Of a DNA stretch of 64,000 nt, positions 34,527-45,109 are shown piece by piece. Both the position numbers and the translations under genes were made by a program. A model generated the notes under the pieces. It was not told the origin of the DNA and searched no databases. It was given only the letters and a program-made list of their open reading frames with translations. This DNA comes from Protea cynaroides (lineage: Eukaryota > Streptophyta > Magnoliopsida > Proteales > Proteaceae): positions 65,151,517 through 65,215,516 of the forward strand of contig CM053270.1 in the NCBI GenBank assembly GCA_028583415.1, given 5' to 3'. The number at the start of each line of letters is the position of its first letter. Position 1 is the stretch's first letter.

Positions 34527-36460
34527 CTTAAATTAGCTTAGAAATTTTCTGATTTTTTTGTAAAAAAACAACATAAAAATTTAACAAAAATAAGGCCAAG
34601 CCCAACTAGTTTTGAACCAGATCATATATCGGATATTGGGCTTATACTGAAATAGCCCAACATTGGGATGGGCCTGTAATTTTTTCCAGCCTATCCCTTT
34701 GCGCCCATATGATAGGCTGCGTTTCGTAAATCTCCCGATTCTGTTCTTGGCTTGGATGGGTCAGAATTGGTTGATCTCAATCAAGACTGGCAGGGACTAA
34801 TCCCAAATCAGGATTTTCAACGAGTTTCACTCATAGGAAACCGCGTTTGGGGTTTTGAGGAGCCAATCCACCTCTGAGGCCCAATTTCAAGAACTTAAAC
34901 GATTTAATGGGGCCAAGGTTCTAAATCAAGGTATCGTACACGGTATTAGTTCTTTCAAAAAACTGATCTAGATCGATCAACATTGATCCCAGCTAGTTGG
35001 AATCATTTTCGGAATCAGTCCTATCCATGACATGGATCAGTTATTACTTTATTTAGAAAATAAATGTTATTTTTATGTTCATAGTAAGCGTGGATGATTG
35101 CCATGTGGTAAATCTTATCCGTTGAATGATTAACATGTGATATAGAATATTATAAAAATAAAATAATAAGTCATGTCCAAAATAGATACGAATCATTCTA
35201 TCGGACCGATCTAATACCGATTACTTGAACCATGAATGGACCATCCTAAGCTGGTTGGCTTCTCACCCAAGGAAATCTTCCATCTTCATGTCTCCCTCTC
35301 TCTTTCCTTCCTCCTAGATCCTATGGCAAAGATTCTAGTCCTTATCTGCACAAGGCTGAATATGAATATTGAGCCGATATGGTATCGTTTTAGACCGATA
35401 CTAGTAATACATCCTTATATTGGCCAACACATGATCAATACAAGCTGATACTGGACGACAGATGATCGATATTGATTGACGCATGGCCAATACCGAGTAT
35501 GGTTCCTCTATACTTACAAGCTCCCATCTCCATCCATGGGGTGTGGGACCCGCACTCTTGAATATGGGTCCCACACCCCATCGACAAAGTTGGGATCACC
35601 TGGAGAGCTAAGGGTGTCAATTGAGGCCCGTACCGTATAGCCCGACCCAGTCCAACCAATTATGGACTAAGATCGATTGGCCCATTTATTAAAGGTGTCA
35701 GAGATAGGCACGTACCGATTATTAAATGGGCGTTCTCTGTGCTAGGATGTAGCCTGACTGAATCGATCTAATGAATTGAATATACCTTTAAACCAAACTG
35801 AATCCTAACTTAAGCCGAACAAATAAAACCCTAAAGCTAAAAACCTAAAACATTAAAATGGCTCTTACTTCTTTTCATTTCTTGAGTTTTCCACTTGTTC
35901 CTTTCATCTTCATTTTTGCCTACATGATTGATCACAAGCCTAATAAGAAAATTTTATAATCCTACAAGAATGTATTTAATCTAAAACTTGAGAATAATTA
36001 TGGATTCGAAACCCAACATCTCTCAATTTTTATTTACACTTTGTCATGAGCTCATACATTCCGTTTATAGACCGATTAGCTTGATTAACGTAAGACTGAT
36101 TATGCATGCAGCATGGAGACTAATCGAACAGAATATAAACACATCCACGCCTCGCTGACGAAGAATCAATTAGCCAAACGGATGGTCACGGGGGGTATTA
36201 AAATGATGGTGACCAATTAAGGGTGACAAAGATTGATCGATTGACACCTCTAAAGTAAGCCACGCCCAATCAATACTAAAAAGGTATATATGTCACTTCA
36301 ACATATGACCAATACGATTCGGCAAGATACTAATACCATTTCCAATATTGTAAACTAAATCCTAGAGACTTGGGACCTGTTTGATAACACTCTAGTATCT
36401 GGATTTTAATTCTCAGAACCAATATGGAGTAAAATTGTGTTTTGTAAAACTAATCGGATT
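34525..36460. other. Intergenic stretch, MITE-like fragments only
   Basis: No supportable gene. 35537-35551 and 35566-35580 form a perfect 15-bp inverted pair (TGGGGTGTGGGACCC). Between about 35608 (TAAGGGTGTCAATTG) and 36255 (GATTGACACCTCTAAAG) are end motifs resembling the hAT-like MITEs elsewhere in the window. No target duplication was found, so that element is not called separately. Confidence 0.45.
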
Positions 36461-36574
36461 CTTCACTCCAACAAGTGAACCAGTTCCAAATGGATTTTAG
36501 AATCCAAAATTTTGAAGTACCAAATAGTAGTTTTTTTGTTCTAAAACACATTTTGGAAGAAGAAAGAACCACTC

Positions 36575-36800
36575 TCCACCACCATTACCACCAACCATCA
36601 CCACCCCAAACACCACCACCCACCACCACCACCACCGCCACCACCCTCCACCACCCACCCACCCATTGCCACCCCCACCCACCACCACCGCCCACTGTCA
36701 CCCTCTACCACCACCATCACCATCACCATTCACCACCATCAATGCCACCACCCACCACCCACCACCCACCACCATCAATGCCACCACCCACTACCATTAC
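36575..36800. repeat. (CCA)n-rich minisatellite
   Basis: Dense CCA/CAC triplets with interspersed ATCAATG and TTGCC. Six-frame reading gives His/Pro/Thr or Gly/Trp/Val runs without any domain. The open frames here are not genes. Confidence 0.88.
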
Positions 36801-39405
36801 TCTCGCATGTATGATATAATTACATTACCAAATATACTTTTACTCTTAAATACTCTTGAATCCTCTATAATAGAAATAAAAATTTAAACTGAAAATTACC
36901 GGTCTAGAATAGAATAGAAGTTCTATCACACAGATTTCTTATCAAAAAAAATCAAAAAATAAGCCTTGAGATTCAACAATCAAACAAAGACAACCTCCGC
37001 ATAATCCCACTGGTACAGACACAAGCACATCAGCGTTACGGTAAGCTTCTCTCTCTTGGTTTGGTGGGACCTGACTTCACCGTACTTTGAGTGGGGTTGG
37101 TTGGTGGCTGATGGGGTCCACTGCAAATGTTTGATGGAGACAGACTTGGTCCCTCCCCGATCCTGACACTACTTTTTGTTTCTATTCAGCACAATACCAC
37201 TGGACGGTCGTTCTGCAGTACGCAACAAACAGTCTGGCTCTGCCGGCTACCCTCCCAGCCTGCAGCCTTTTCTCTCTCTTTCTTCTGTTATCTTCCGTCC
37301 TACGCTCCCCTTACTCGACCATCAAGGCATTAACCCTACCTGTTCCTCTGATCATCCTTGTCAGTCGTCTGATCATTCACCTGCCACTGTCACATCCGTG
37401 ATCTTTCACAGCCACCCTCCTTTCTTCATGCGGGGAATTACATATTAGTACATACTGTGCTAACGGCCACTGGGCCCACTCACTCATATTTTATATTGAG
37501 ACCAAACCACCCTTCTTAAAGAGAATACAAACGACCATAAATTGAAATTGAAACAGACGAATTGTAGTCAAATGAAATCGAATCAAAATTAATTGATTAT
37601 GTTCGGATTTCAAGAAAAAACAAATGGTTTATTGTTTCAACTCCTCCACTGTATTGCTAGACTTTAGTTATGTTTGGATGTCAAGAAAATAATGATGAAA
37701 TTATAATCAGTATTTATCTTTTTCCTTTTCATTCAAATTTTTTTTTTCTTGAATGCCAAACATGGATTACAATGAATGCGTACGTACCTAAACGAACCAA
37801 ACCGGCTAATCTTTTCCGAATTCTTATACCAACATAGTTTCCATGGAATTATTGGGGGTCCAGCAGACACCAGAGTTCAGACCCAATAAGATGCTGGCCG
37901 TACGCCAGGGCCCACTTCATGGTTTTGTTTTATTATTGGGAAAAAGAAAGGAAAAGAAAACCATATGATTCGAAGTGGTGTAACTCGTTGTCTGTGAATC
38001 GTGACAGGCGCGTGGAGGGTAAAGTAGCAATTAAAAATGGATATATTTAAAGAAGCCGGCGCTGTTAAGGACTCACTGCCGCCTCCATTCTTGCGAAAAA
38101 AATGGGGAGGCGTGTTGGACCTATCAGCTCCTGCTACATTCTGCTTCTCCTCCGAATATTTCTGCTGCTGCTGCTCTCCATGTTCTTCTCCTCTACATGT
38201 TATTTTAGGGGTCCCACCATTTCTTCTTCTGAAATCAACGACTCAAGAATGGATGATTTTGATTTGTTTTTCTGCTCTGTTTAGTCAGGTGGTCCTGATC
38301 TTACCAGAAAAAAAAAAAAAAAAAAAAAAAAAAAGTGGTCCTGATCATTCATTACAATAGAGAATTTCTATTCTTCATAGATTATTAATCAATGATTTAT
38401 CTTCTCCACCAAAAAATAATGATGGAACATGAATAATAAATAATTCAATAATGCAAGGGTACTTGGTTTTACTCTCTAGTATCAGTTCCTTTTTCATATA
38501 TCAAATGACAAAAATACCCCTACCCACATTTGTTTTCCCTTGATCATTGTTAGTGATGCAAATTTGGCCCTACAGGTCTGATTCCATCTTGATCCTGAAA
38601 AGGCTTGGATCGGTATTAATATTGAGAATTTCTAACCCTGAGTCAGGTTGAATCAGACCAAAGTTGAAGCCCTAGGCTGAGATAGACAAATCGGGCCTTG
38701 TCTTTTTCTTCATCTCGATTTGACCCAAGTAGCCCAATCCTTGTATCTCCCTTTGTGAATCAAGTCAATCTGACCTGCCATGAAGGTGGAGTCAGGGTTA
38801 GATTTTCTTAGCCTTGAGTCAGGGTTGGGCCGAGCTTGGACCCAGTTAAGGAGATTCAGAGTTATGCTGGAGTTTTAAAAAATCTGATCCAACTTGATCC
38901 TGTTGTAACCTTAGACAAAATACATTACATTAACATTTTTTTTTTTTTTTTCATTTTTTCAATCGAATATTAGTGATAGCAGATGAAAAGAACATGTGAG
39001 ATCTTCGCTTATGTAGGCTTACAACGGATCACTACTTGTCTAGAGGCCGATTCCTTTATACATACATATACTCTACACGAGACTCAATCATCAATCAGGT
39101 GTCTCTAGAATATGGGATCTAAATATATACTCTCCATGGGACTTCATCATCGTTTATAAGATGTGAAACACATCTCTAGAAGATGATTTCACTGGATATA
39201 GACCATGATGAGATTTACAGGATGAGATTTACAGGGAGGATACACGTACCCTTAGCTGAACTATTCTCCACACTTCATTATCCAGGGCAATTGTGTAAAT
39301 AAACTGAACCAAAATCTCGCTAGCTAGAGAGAGTGTTGAGTCCGAAGCTTAAAAACACCAACTCCCTCTCTTTTTATTGTTCTCACCTGTACTCTGAAAC
39401 TAGTA
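36801..39405. other. Intergenic stretch upstream of the LRR gene
   Basis: No conserved protein seen. Holds an A24-type run at 38310-38333 and short anonymous open frames (37127-37448, 38037-38360). The last few hundred bases must hold the LRR gene promoter. No TATA box could be assigned with confidence. Confidence 0.5.
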
Positions 39406-40779
39406 ATGGCGTCTTCACACTGTTCTATAGCTCTCCTTTGCTTTCTTGTCTTCTGCTTCATCGTTGCATACACTGTCTCTTCTACTTCCCTCTACTACGA
39501 CGAACAGGAATCTCTATATCAAGTGTTGGATTCAATCAACTCCGGCATCGATTGGCGATCTCTCTTCCCTGACGACCTCTGCAACTCAGCTCCTCATGGC
39601 ATCGTCTGTGACTATTTCTCAGACGAAAATGGTACCATTACGCCTCACATCACAGAGCTCAACTTCGGTTACGTTTCAGATTTCTCTCCTAACCCTCCTT
39701 GCACTTTTAATTCCATGTTTTCCCCTCGACTCTCCTCCTTCATCTATCTCCGCAAGCTTTTCTTCTACAGATGTTTCACAGAAACCCAGGTTTCTTTCCC
39801 TGGGTTCCTCTCAACCTTGGGTTCTACCTTAGAAGAACTTGTGTTCATCGAAAATCCATCTATGGTCGGGACTCTGACTGGAAAGCTTGGCAATTTCAGG
39901 CATCTCAGGAGATTTATTCTCACAGGAACTAACGTTTCTGGAGAAATCCCAGATGACATTGGTGGTTTACTCGAGCTCGAGCAGGTTACGATCAGTAGAA
40001 ATCGAATCAATGGTGTAGTTCCGCAGAGCTTAGGGAACTTGAAGAAACTGAAAATTCTCGATCTCAGCTACAATGGCTTAGAAGGTAATCTTACAGAGTC
40101 AATCGGGAAGATGACAGAGCTGTTGAAGCTCGATTTGTGTTCGAATCGATTTAAGGGGAGAATCCCTGAAAGCCTAGTGGGTCTGCAGAAGCTGGAGTTC
40201 TTGGACTTGAGCTACAACCGATTTGCTAACTTTGGAATTCCGCTGTTTTTAGCAGAAATGACTAACATGAGAGAACTGTACTTGAGTGGGAACTCACTAG
40301 GAGGCCAGATACCAGAAATTTGGGAGAAGCTTGAAGGTATGTTGGGGTTAGGGCTATCAAGGTTGGACCTGGTTGGTGAAATTCCAGCTTCCATGGGGGT
40401 AGTCCTGAGGAACATTTGTTACCTGGGGCTTGATCACAACAAGCTTGAAGGTACAGTGCCGGAGGAGTTCGGGTTTCTAGAGTCTCTTCATGAGATGAAC
40501 CTGGAGAACAACAAATTGAGTGGAAGACTTCCTTTTTCTGCTAAATTTTCAGCTAGAATTGGAGGAAAGTTAAAGTTAGCTGGTAATCCTAATCTCTGTA
40601 TCGATGAGGAACATAGTTCAGCTCAAGATAGCAGTGGTTTGGGGTATTTGAAATTCTGCAACAAACCCAATAAACCAGATGCTGTCCTGTTTTCGATCTC
40701 TGGGTGTTCTTCACCAGTACAGTCTTCTCTATTTCTTATTTTGTTATTGTTGTTTCTAACTTTTTTGTTTATAGAATAG
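39406..40779 (+). CDS. Leucine-rich-repeat surface protein, PII-2-like, without kinase domain
   Basis: 457 codons, single exon. Residues 1-27 form a signal peptide (hydrophobic LLCFLVFCFIVAYTV). An N-terminal Cys-bearing cap (DDLCNSAPHGIVCDYF) follows, then about nine plant-type LRRs from residue 135 on, such as LKILDLSYNGLEGNL and LEFLDLSYNRFANFGIP. A short C-terminal cap (NPNLC, YLKFC) leads to a hydrophobic tail at 436-456 (LFLILLLLFLTFLF) preceded by small residues (CSSPVQSS), which fits a GPI-anchor signal or one membrane span. There is no kinase domain. The layout and the YYDEQES/WRSLFPDDLC opening match the Piriformospora indica-insensitive protein 2 family, which acts in microbe or stress responses. 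The exact role is inferred only. Confidence 0.9.
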   Translation: MASSHCSIALLCFLVFCFIVAYTVSSTSLYYDEQESLYQVLDSINSGIDWRSLFPDDLCNSAPHGIVCDYFSDENGTITPHITELNFGYVSDFSPNPPCTFNSMFSPRLSSFIYLRKLFFYRCFTETQVSFPGFLSTLGSTLEELVFIENPSMVGTLTGKLGNFRHLRRFILTGTNVSGEIPDDIGGLLELEQVTISRNRINGVVPQSLGNLKKLKILDLSYNGLEGNLTESIGKMTELLKLDLCSNRFKGRIPESLVGLQKLEFLDLSYNRFANFGIPLFLAEMTNMRELYLSGNSLGGQIPEIWEKLEGMLGLGLSRLDLVGEIPASMGVVLRNICYLGLDHNKLEGTVPEEFGFLESLHEMNLENNKLSGRLPFSAKFSARIGGKLKLAGNPNLCIDEEHSSAQDSSGLGYLKFCNKPNKPDAVLFSISGCSSPVQSSLFLILLLLFLTFLFIE

Positions 40780-41182
40780 GAGCTTAGCTTAGCTCAGAAA
40801 GAGATTGAGAGGAAGATATACTGAAATTTACACTTTACACCTTTCCATTTTTGTGGGTTTTTGTTTTTGCAGTGACAGATGTTTATAGTTTGATTTGGGC
40901 TGTTGGTACTTATTTATGATCAGTGAAGAAATTTGTGAGTTTCAGTCATTCAGTTTAATGTGTTTGGTTTCAGCCATTAACATGCTTGGTGGTGCATAAT
41001 TGCTTAGTAGCGTGGGGTTACAGAAGCATGGATCCTTGAAAGAAAATGAATTTCATTGTTTAGATTTTTTGCTAAGGAAGCTACAAGTAGCTAACAGTAT
41101 TGCAGAGGGAAAATGAGGGGGAAAAAAATTACAGTAGACTTTTTTCTGCTTTACAAATCAAATCATGGAAATCATGAGTTTC

Positions 41183-42422
41183 TCAAGAAATTCCATGATT
41201 CCCTTTGTCTCCTTTCCCATCACCAATGGATTTTAATGGTGAAGCTGGACAAAGATCATTGATCAATGCTCCATGCCCAGGATCAGAGAAGGGAGAATTA
41301 TAAGTTGCTGTTGACTGGGCTTTGGATCTAGAAGGTCTAGTTGATGTTGATCCACCACTTGATAATTCCTTATTGGACTTCTTACGCCTGGACTTTTTTG
41401 GTTCAACTGGCTGTTCTTGCAAGGATGAATCCATACTGAGTCCTGTGTTCTGAGGTCTCCTGGATGCTCGGGACGATCCATCTGTGGCTGAGGGAGAGCT
41501 GACCGAACCACCGACACCGGCGGTGGATTGGTGGCGCCTTTGCTTTGGTTGGTCTCGGCTTGTAGAGTCGAATGATAAGATGGTACCTGTCGATTGTTGC
41601 CGTCTTGATGGTTTCGGTAACTCCAGCAGATCTTGGCTTAGAGACCCATTAATTCCAGCACCAGTCCTATGTAAATCTGCAAACAAATGGTTAATTCAAC
41701 ATAAGTAGTTATAACCCAATTCAATGGAGTTTGAGTATTTGAACATGTATCTGTGTAAACATGATTGTTTGTGTCTTGATGAACCTTCATTAGGAGCTCC
41801 AGTAGAACTTAATGGTGCTGATGAAAATTCTGGTGTTGGCCTAAACCCATCCATCTGCACAGATAAGAAGAACACACACTGATACAGTAAACTAAAAACC
41901 CAGAGAAATCTATTCAGGAAGATAAAAGGAAATTGAACATTTTTCCTGATCAGATGGCAGTTTTAGTCCAAATTCCTCTTTCATGGAAGACAGAGTGATT
42001 GAATCACATAATACAATTGCTTACCCAGGTTGGTGAATGAACAGATGGACCATCCCATCCTATGTGTGCTACATGCTTTACATCTGTGGGATGTCCAATT
42101 TGCATTTCCTGCTCTTTACCATTATCTGTGACAATGTATTCATTACATTTTATCAATACAATGTACTAAGATGTGTTCAAATATGATCAATTTAATCATT
42201 AAAGTTCCGATTTTTCCGTTATATTTTGCATTAAGATTTTCCTTCATATAAAATTTTCTTATTTTTTCAATTTCTTTCTTTGCATTTTACATGAAAATTT
42301 TCCTTTTCCACCATTTTTCATGAAAACAAACGGAGCCTAAATGACAAATTTTATCATTACATACCAAATATTTGTGAAATGTATCTTAGGCCTTTTAGAA
42401 TGCCCTTCATCTTGGTCGACAT
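41183..42422 (-). CDS. CRIB-domain ROP effector (RIC type), 4 exons
   Basis: Exons 42365-42422, 42025-42125, 41785-41854 and 41183-41676, GT-AG bounded with matching phases, giving 723 nt (240 codons plus TGA). RIC proteins bind active ROP/RAC GTPases through the CRIB motif and direct actin, microtubule or vesicle behaviour at the plasma membrane. The CRIB motif is intact at residues 29-45 (IGHPTDVKHVAHIGWDG). The N-terminus MSTKMKGILKGLRYISQIF is the basic opening typical of this family. After the CRIB motif come WMDGF and PEFSSAPLSSTG, then a low-complexity Ser/Arg/Lys-rich tail with RRKKSNKEL, as usual in RICs. The frame stays open upstream of the chosen ATG (to 42551), but family similarity starts at this Met. 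Which RIC clade is not determined. Confidence 0.92.
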
Positions 42423-42958
42423 TTCGAGCGGCTGTAAAATTTCTTTTGGGTTTTTTGGATGGAGAATCAGCGTTTGAACAGCTTCTGATATTTTCGAGCT
42501 CGATTCTGTACTCACAAAATTTGAAGCAAAGAAAATCAAGAAAAAACACAAATAATTAGATATATTTAAAATAAAAAATAAAAAAAAAAGTTTCCAATTT
42601 GCTTATCCATTAATAATCACACCTTGATAAATCACAGTGCCAGCCTCGCGGGAAAACGTCGAATTTGAGTTATAATCTCTGACCGGCTTCTCCCAATGAT
42701 ATGATTCAACAAACATAGTATCATCTCTATGAATTATTCTATCAAAGAATAGGATGATAAAACAAAAAAAACAGGGAGAATTCAATAAGGAAAAGTGTGT
42801 AAGTCCATGGCAACCCAAGAAAGTTTTCAAGTAAATTCAATTAAGGATGATGATGAAAGGGAAAGAGGAAGAATTAAAATCGAAAACCAGTTTAAAGTGA
42901 TTCGCGACGCGTTGTTTGTTGCCATTATTCACTAATCAAAGTTATTACCTACCTGAAT

Positions 42959-43213
42959 TTGGCTGGTGCCATGTCTAAATTGGTGGACAGAAGAAAGGGG
43001 ATGAAAGGCTATTTTTGGAGTAAGCTTCTAACGGGTGCTCGTGGAAAGCGCGGGAAGAAGAAAAAACGGTTAGAAAATTCAAAGGCTGTCAATTGGGGAA
43101 TTCAAAAAAAAAAATTTTGGATAACAAAAATGAGAAAAAATGTCACCTTCTTGTGCGGAACTGTTTACAGCCTCACAAGTCAAATTGTTGTTTGTCAGGC
43201 TGGTTACACTTAA
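42959..43213 (+). other. Open frame of doubtful status near the RIC promoter
   Basis: 84 codons, Lys/Arg-rich, divergent from the RIC gene. No family recognised, no intron signals and no second copy. Probably chance. The region 42423-43375 otherwise holds the RIC 5' flank. Confidence 0.15.
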
Positions 43214-43376
43214 TATGTGGGCATAAAATGTTGACATTTCCTTTTTAGGGGTGTTAAAATTGAGTCCAAATAAAATATCCAAATCCATCAGACTGATTGA
43301 GAAGAACCAACTGATCCAATGATTGGAGCTGCACCCATCTAATAATGGACTGATAAGAACCCGTTAAATCAATTTT

Positions 43377-43379
<3 letters not shown>

Positions 43380-43428
<49 letters not shown>
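43380..43428. repeat. (AT)n microsatellite
   Basis: About 24 AT units, between the RIC gene and the plastid-derived block. Confidence 0.95.
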
Positions 43429-43429
<1 letters not shown>

Positions 43430-44140
43430 AATCCTTTAGTGATTTTCTGTTAATTGACGATGTAAACCCAAACTTTTCCAAAATATAAAAAAATCTAGGG
43501 TACAAACGCCATTGTTACGAAGAAGTATATTTATTAATCATTTAGAACCAAAACACTGGCCACACAAATTCAGGTATACAAATTTGTAACAATGCCAATC
43601 AAAGAAAATAATTTTATTTCCTCTCATCCACCACCAAAATATTTAACTTTAGTTGTCATCAAGGTTCAAGTGCACAGGATCCGGACGAGATTGGCCACCA
43701 ACGATCTCGATCCAACTTGCGACAAAAGGGCTAGGCTAGGACGGACTCGAAGAAAAGAAAAAAAAAACAGTTGGATTGCCTCTCAACATGGTTTAAGCCA
43801 ATCCTAGGGTTGACTCAGCGTGCCGTACGGGATCCGGATTGGCCAGAGATTGGCCAGAATTCGCCAATCTGATCCTTGCTATTGAAACATGGTTGTGATG
43901 CGCCAATACATTTTTGTATTGGAGTTGTCAAGTTTCTCATGACTTTGGCACCCCCTAAAAAATAATAGAACTCAAACTAGATTCTACAGTCAGACTCAGA
44001 GTGACGTCCTATTGCCTAGCAGAAGCCTGTTGCGCATGATTCTTTCTTTCTCCATTCGATCATTCTCCACACTTTTTCTAGGAGTTACAAACAACCTCTT
44101 TGTGTCTGTCCCGTTGATGAGAGGATTTTCCCTAGCTGTC

Positions 44141-44187
44141 ACAGCCCGGATCACCAGCTAAGGCCCCTAAATGACCGCTCAATGAAG
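44141..44187 (+). other. Nuclear plastid DNA: rrn23 fragment 1
   Basis: CCCGGATCACCAGCTAAGGC and CCCTAAATGACCGCTCA match the plastid 23S rRNA segment that carries the CCAGCTAAGG helix (recalled sequence). Only about 47 bp is recognised. Adjoins the ycf2-like fragment. Confidence 0.75.
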
Positions 44188-44196
44188 ATCCTGTTT

Positions 44197-44402
44197 AGCA
44201 GAAAGACGGATATTCCTTGCTCATTATCAGACAATCACTTATTCACAAACCTCGTGTGGGGCTAATAGTTTTCATTTCCCATCTCATGGAAAACCCTTTT
44301 CGCTCTGCTTAGCCCTTTCCCCCTCTAGGGGTATTTTAGTGATAGGTTCTATAGGAACTAGACGATCCTATTTGGTCAAATACCTAGCGACAAACTCCTA
44401 TG
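44197..44402 (+). pseudogene. Nuclear plastid DNA: ycf2 fragment
   Basis: About 205 bp that reads in pieces as plastid Ycf2: QKDGYSLLIIRQSLIHKPRV, then FISHLMENPF, then after a frame break SPSRGILVIGSIGT and RSYLVKYLATNSY. This covers the Walker A-like region, where the GTGRS of Ycf2 has become GTRRS. Both ends are cut abruptly and there is a frame break, so it is a NUPT and not a gene. Confidence 0.88.
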
Positions 44403-44652
44403 GGCTGAAGATTGACGATTGACTGAAGGTGCTTTTCAAAATCTCTTTTGGCAGCTCAATCCTCACGGTTAATTGATGAACGAGCCTATAAGCGAGTGTA
44501 GTCCTCTATATAAAAGAGGTGAGTGGAGGTATTGGCGAGCAGCGTACCAACGCCTCCCTTAGAGTGAAGTTGACATTCATAGGTATTGTGGGAACTCCTT
44601 CAGAAGTTAATATCCATTTCACTCAGGGCTATAGTACTCTTGCTTGACTTCG
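44403..44652. other. Unassigned segment between two plastid-derived pieces
   Basis: Lies between ycf2-like and rrn23-like sequence. It contains GAACGAGCCTATAAGCGAGT and TATATAAAAGAGGTGAGTGG. It may be organelle DNA or filler from the repair event. I cannot assign it. Confidence 0.4.
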
Positions 44653-44785
44653 TTTCGACCTCCACTTAGTTTCACCCAACCTTCATCCTGGTCATGGATA
44701 GATCACCCAGGTTCGGGTCCATAAGCAGTGACAATTGCCCTATGAAGACTCGCTTTCGCTACGGCTCCGGTGGGTTCCCTTAACC
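44653..44785 (-). other. Nuclear plastid DNA: rrn23 fragment 2 (opposite strand)
   Basis: Complement of plastid 23S rRNA: GGAGCCGTAGCGAAAGCGAG, TTCATAGGGCAATTGTCACT and ACCTGGGTGATCTATCCATG are readable on the minus strand. It is opposite in orientation to rrn23 fragment 1 and the two are not contiguous in a plastome, so the block is a joined mosaic. Confidence 0.85.
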
Positions 44786-45022
44786 ATGGGGGAACTAGAA
44801 CAAGATGGCAGCTACGCAACAACCATTACGAATCTCTAATGTTTTGCACGACTGATTGGGCGAAGAAAACTCGAAGCTTGGGGTTTTAGGGGGAGAGAGG
44901 AAAAATTGAAGAAAATACTATAAGAGCTAAACAGGGCTAAATGGAATAAATTTGCAATGTGGGTGGAACAGTTATTATGGCCAAGGTCTACAAGTCTGTT
45001 CTCAAGATTGCAAGAAATACAT

Positions 45023-45078
45023 GAAAGCAAAAGGCAAAAGGCAAAAGGCAAAAGGCAAAAGGCAGAAAGCAAAAGCTA
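45023..45078. repeat. (GGCAAAA)n heptamer repeat just after the GLTP stop codon
   Basis: Five or more AAAAGGC units. They begin 32 bp downstream of the GLTP stop in gene orientation, so they are probably transcribed in its 3' UTR, where they would read (TTTTGCC)n. Confidence 0.85.
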
Positions 45079-45109
45079 GATACGGTCATCATCAGACTTC
45101 TCTTGATAG

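Noticed and set aside
35608..36255. A further hAT-like MITE with GGGTGTCAATTG-type ends
   Set aside because: End motifs are present, but no 8-bp duplication and weak internal symmetry, so it is noted only within the intergenic entry.
36475..36887. His/Pro/Thr-rich and Gly/Trp-rich open frames
   Set aside because: Products of a CCA triplet repeat block, with no domain and no conserved ends.
42423..42551. Upstream in-frame extension of the RIC reading frame
   Set aside because: The extension has no family similarity. Similarity to RIC proteins begins at the Met of MSTKMKG, so the upstream part is probably 5' UTR.
44197..44402. A real ATPase-like gene (Walker A region)
   Set aside because: It is a short, frame-broken piece of plastid ycf2 with altered Walker A, bounded by other plastid fragments.
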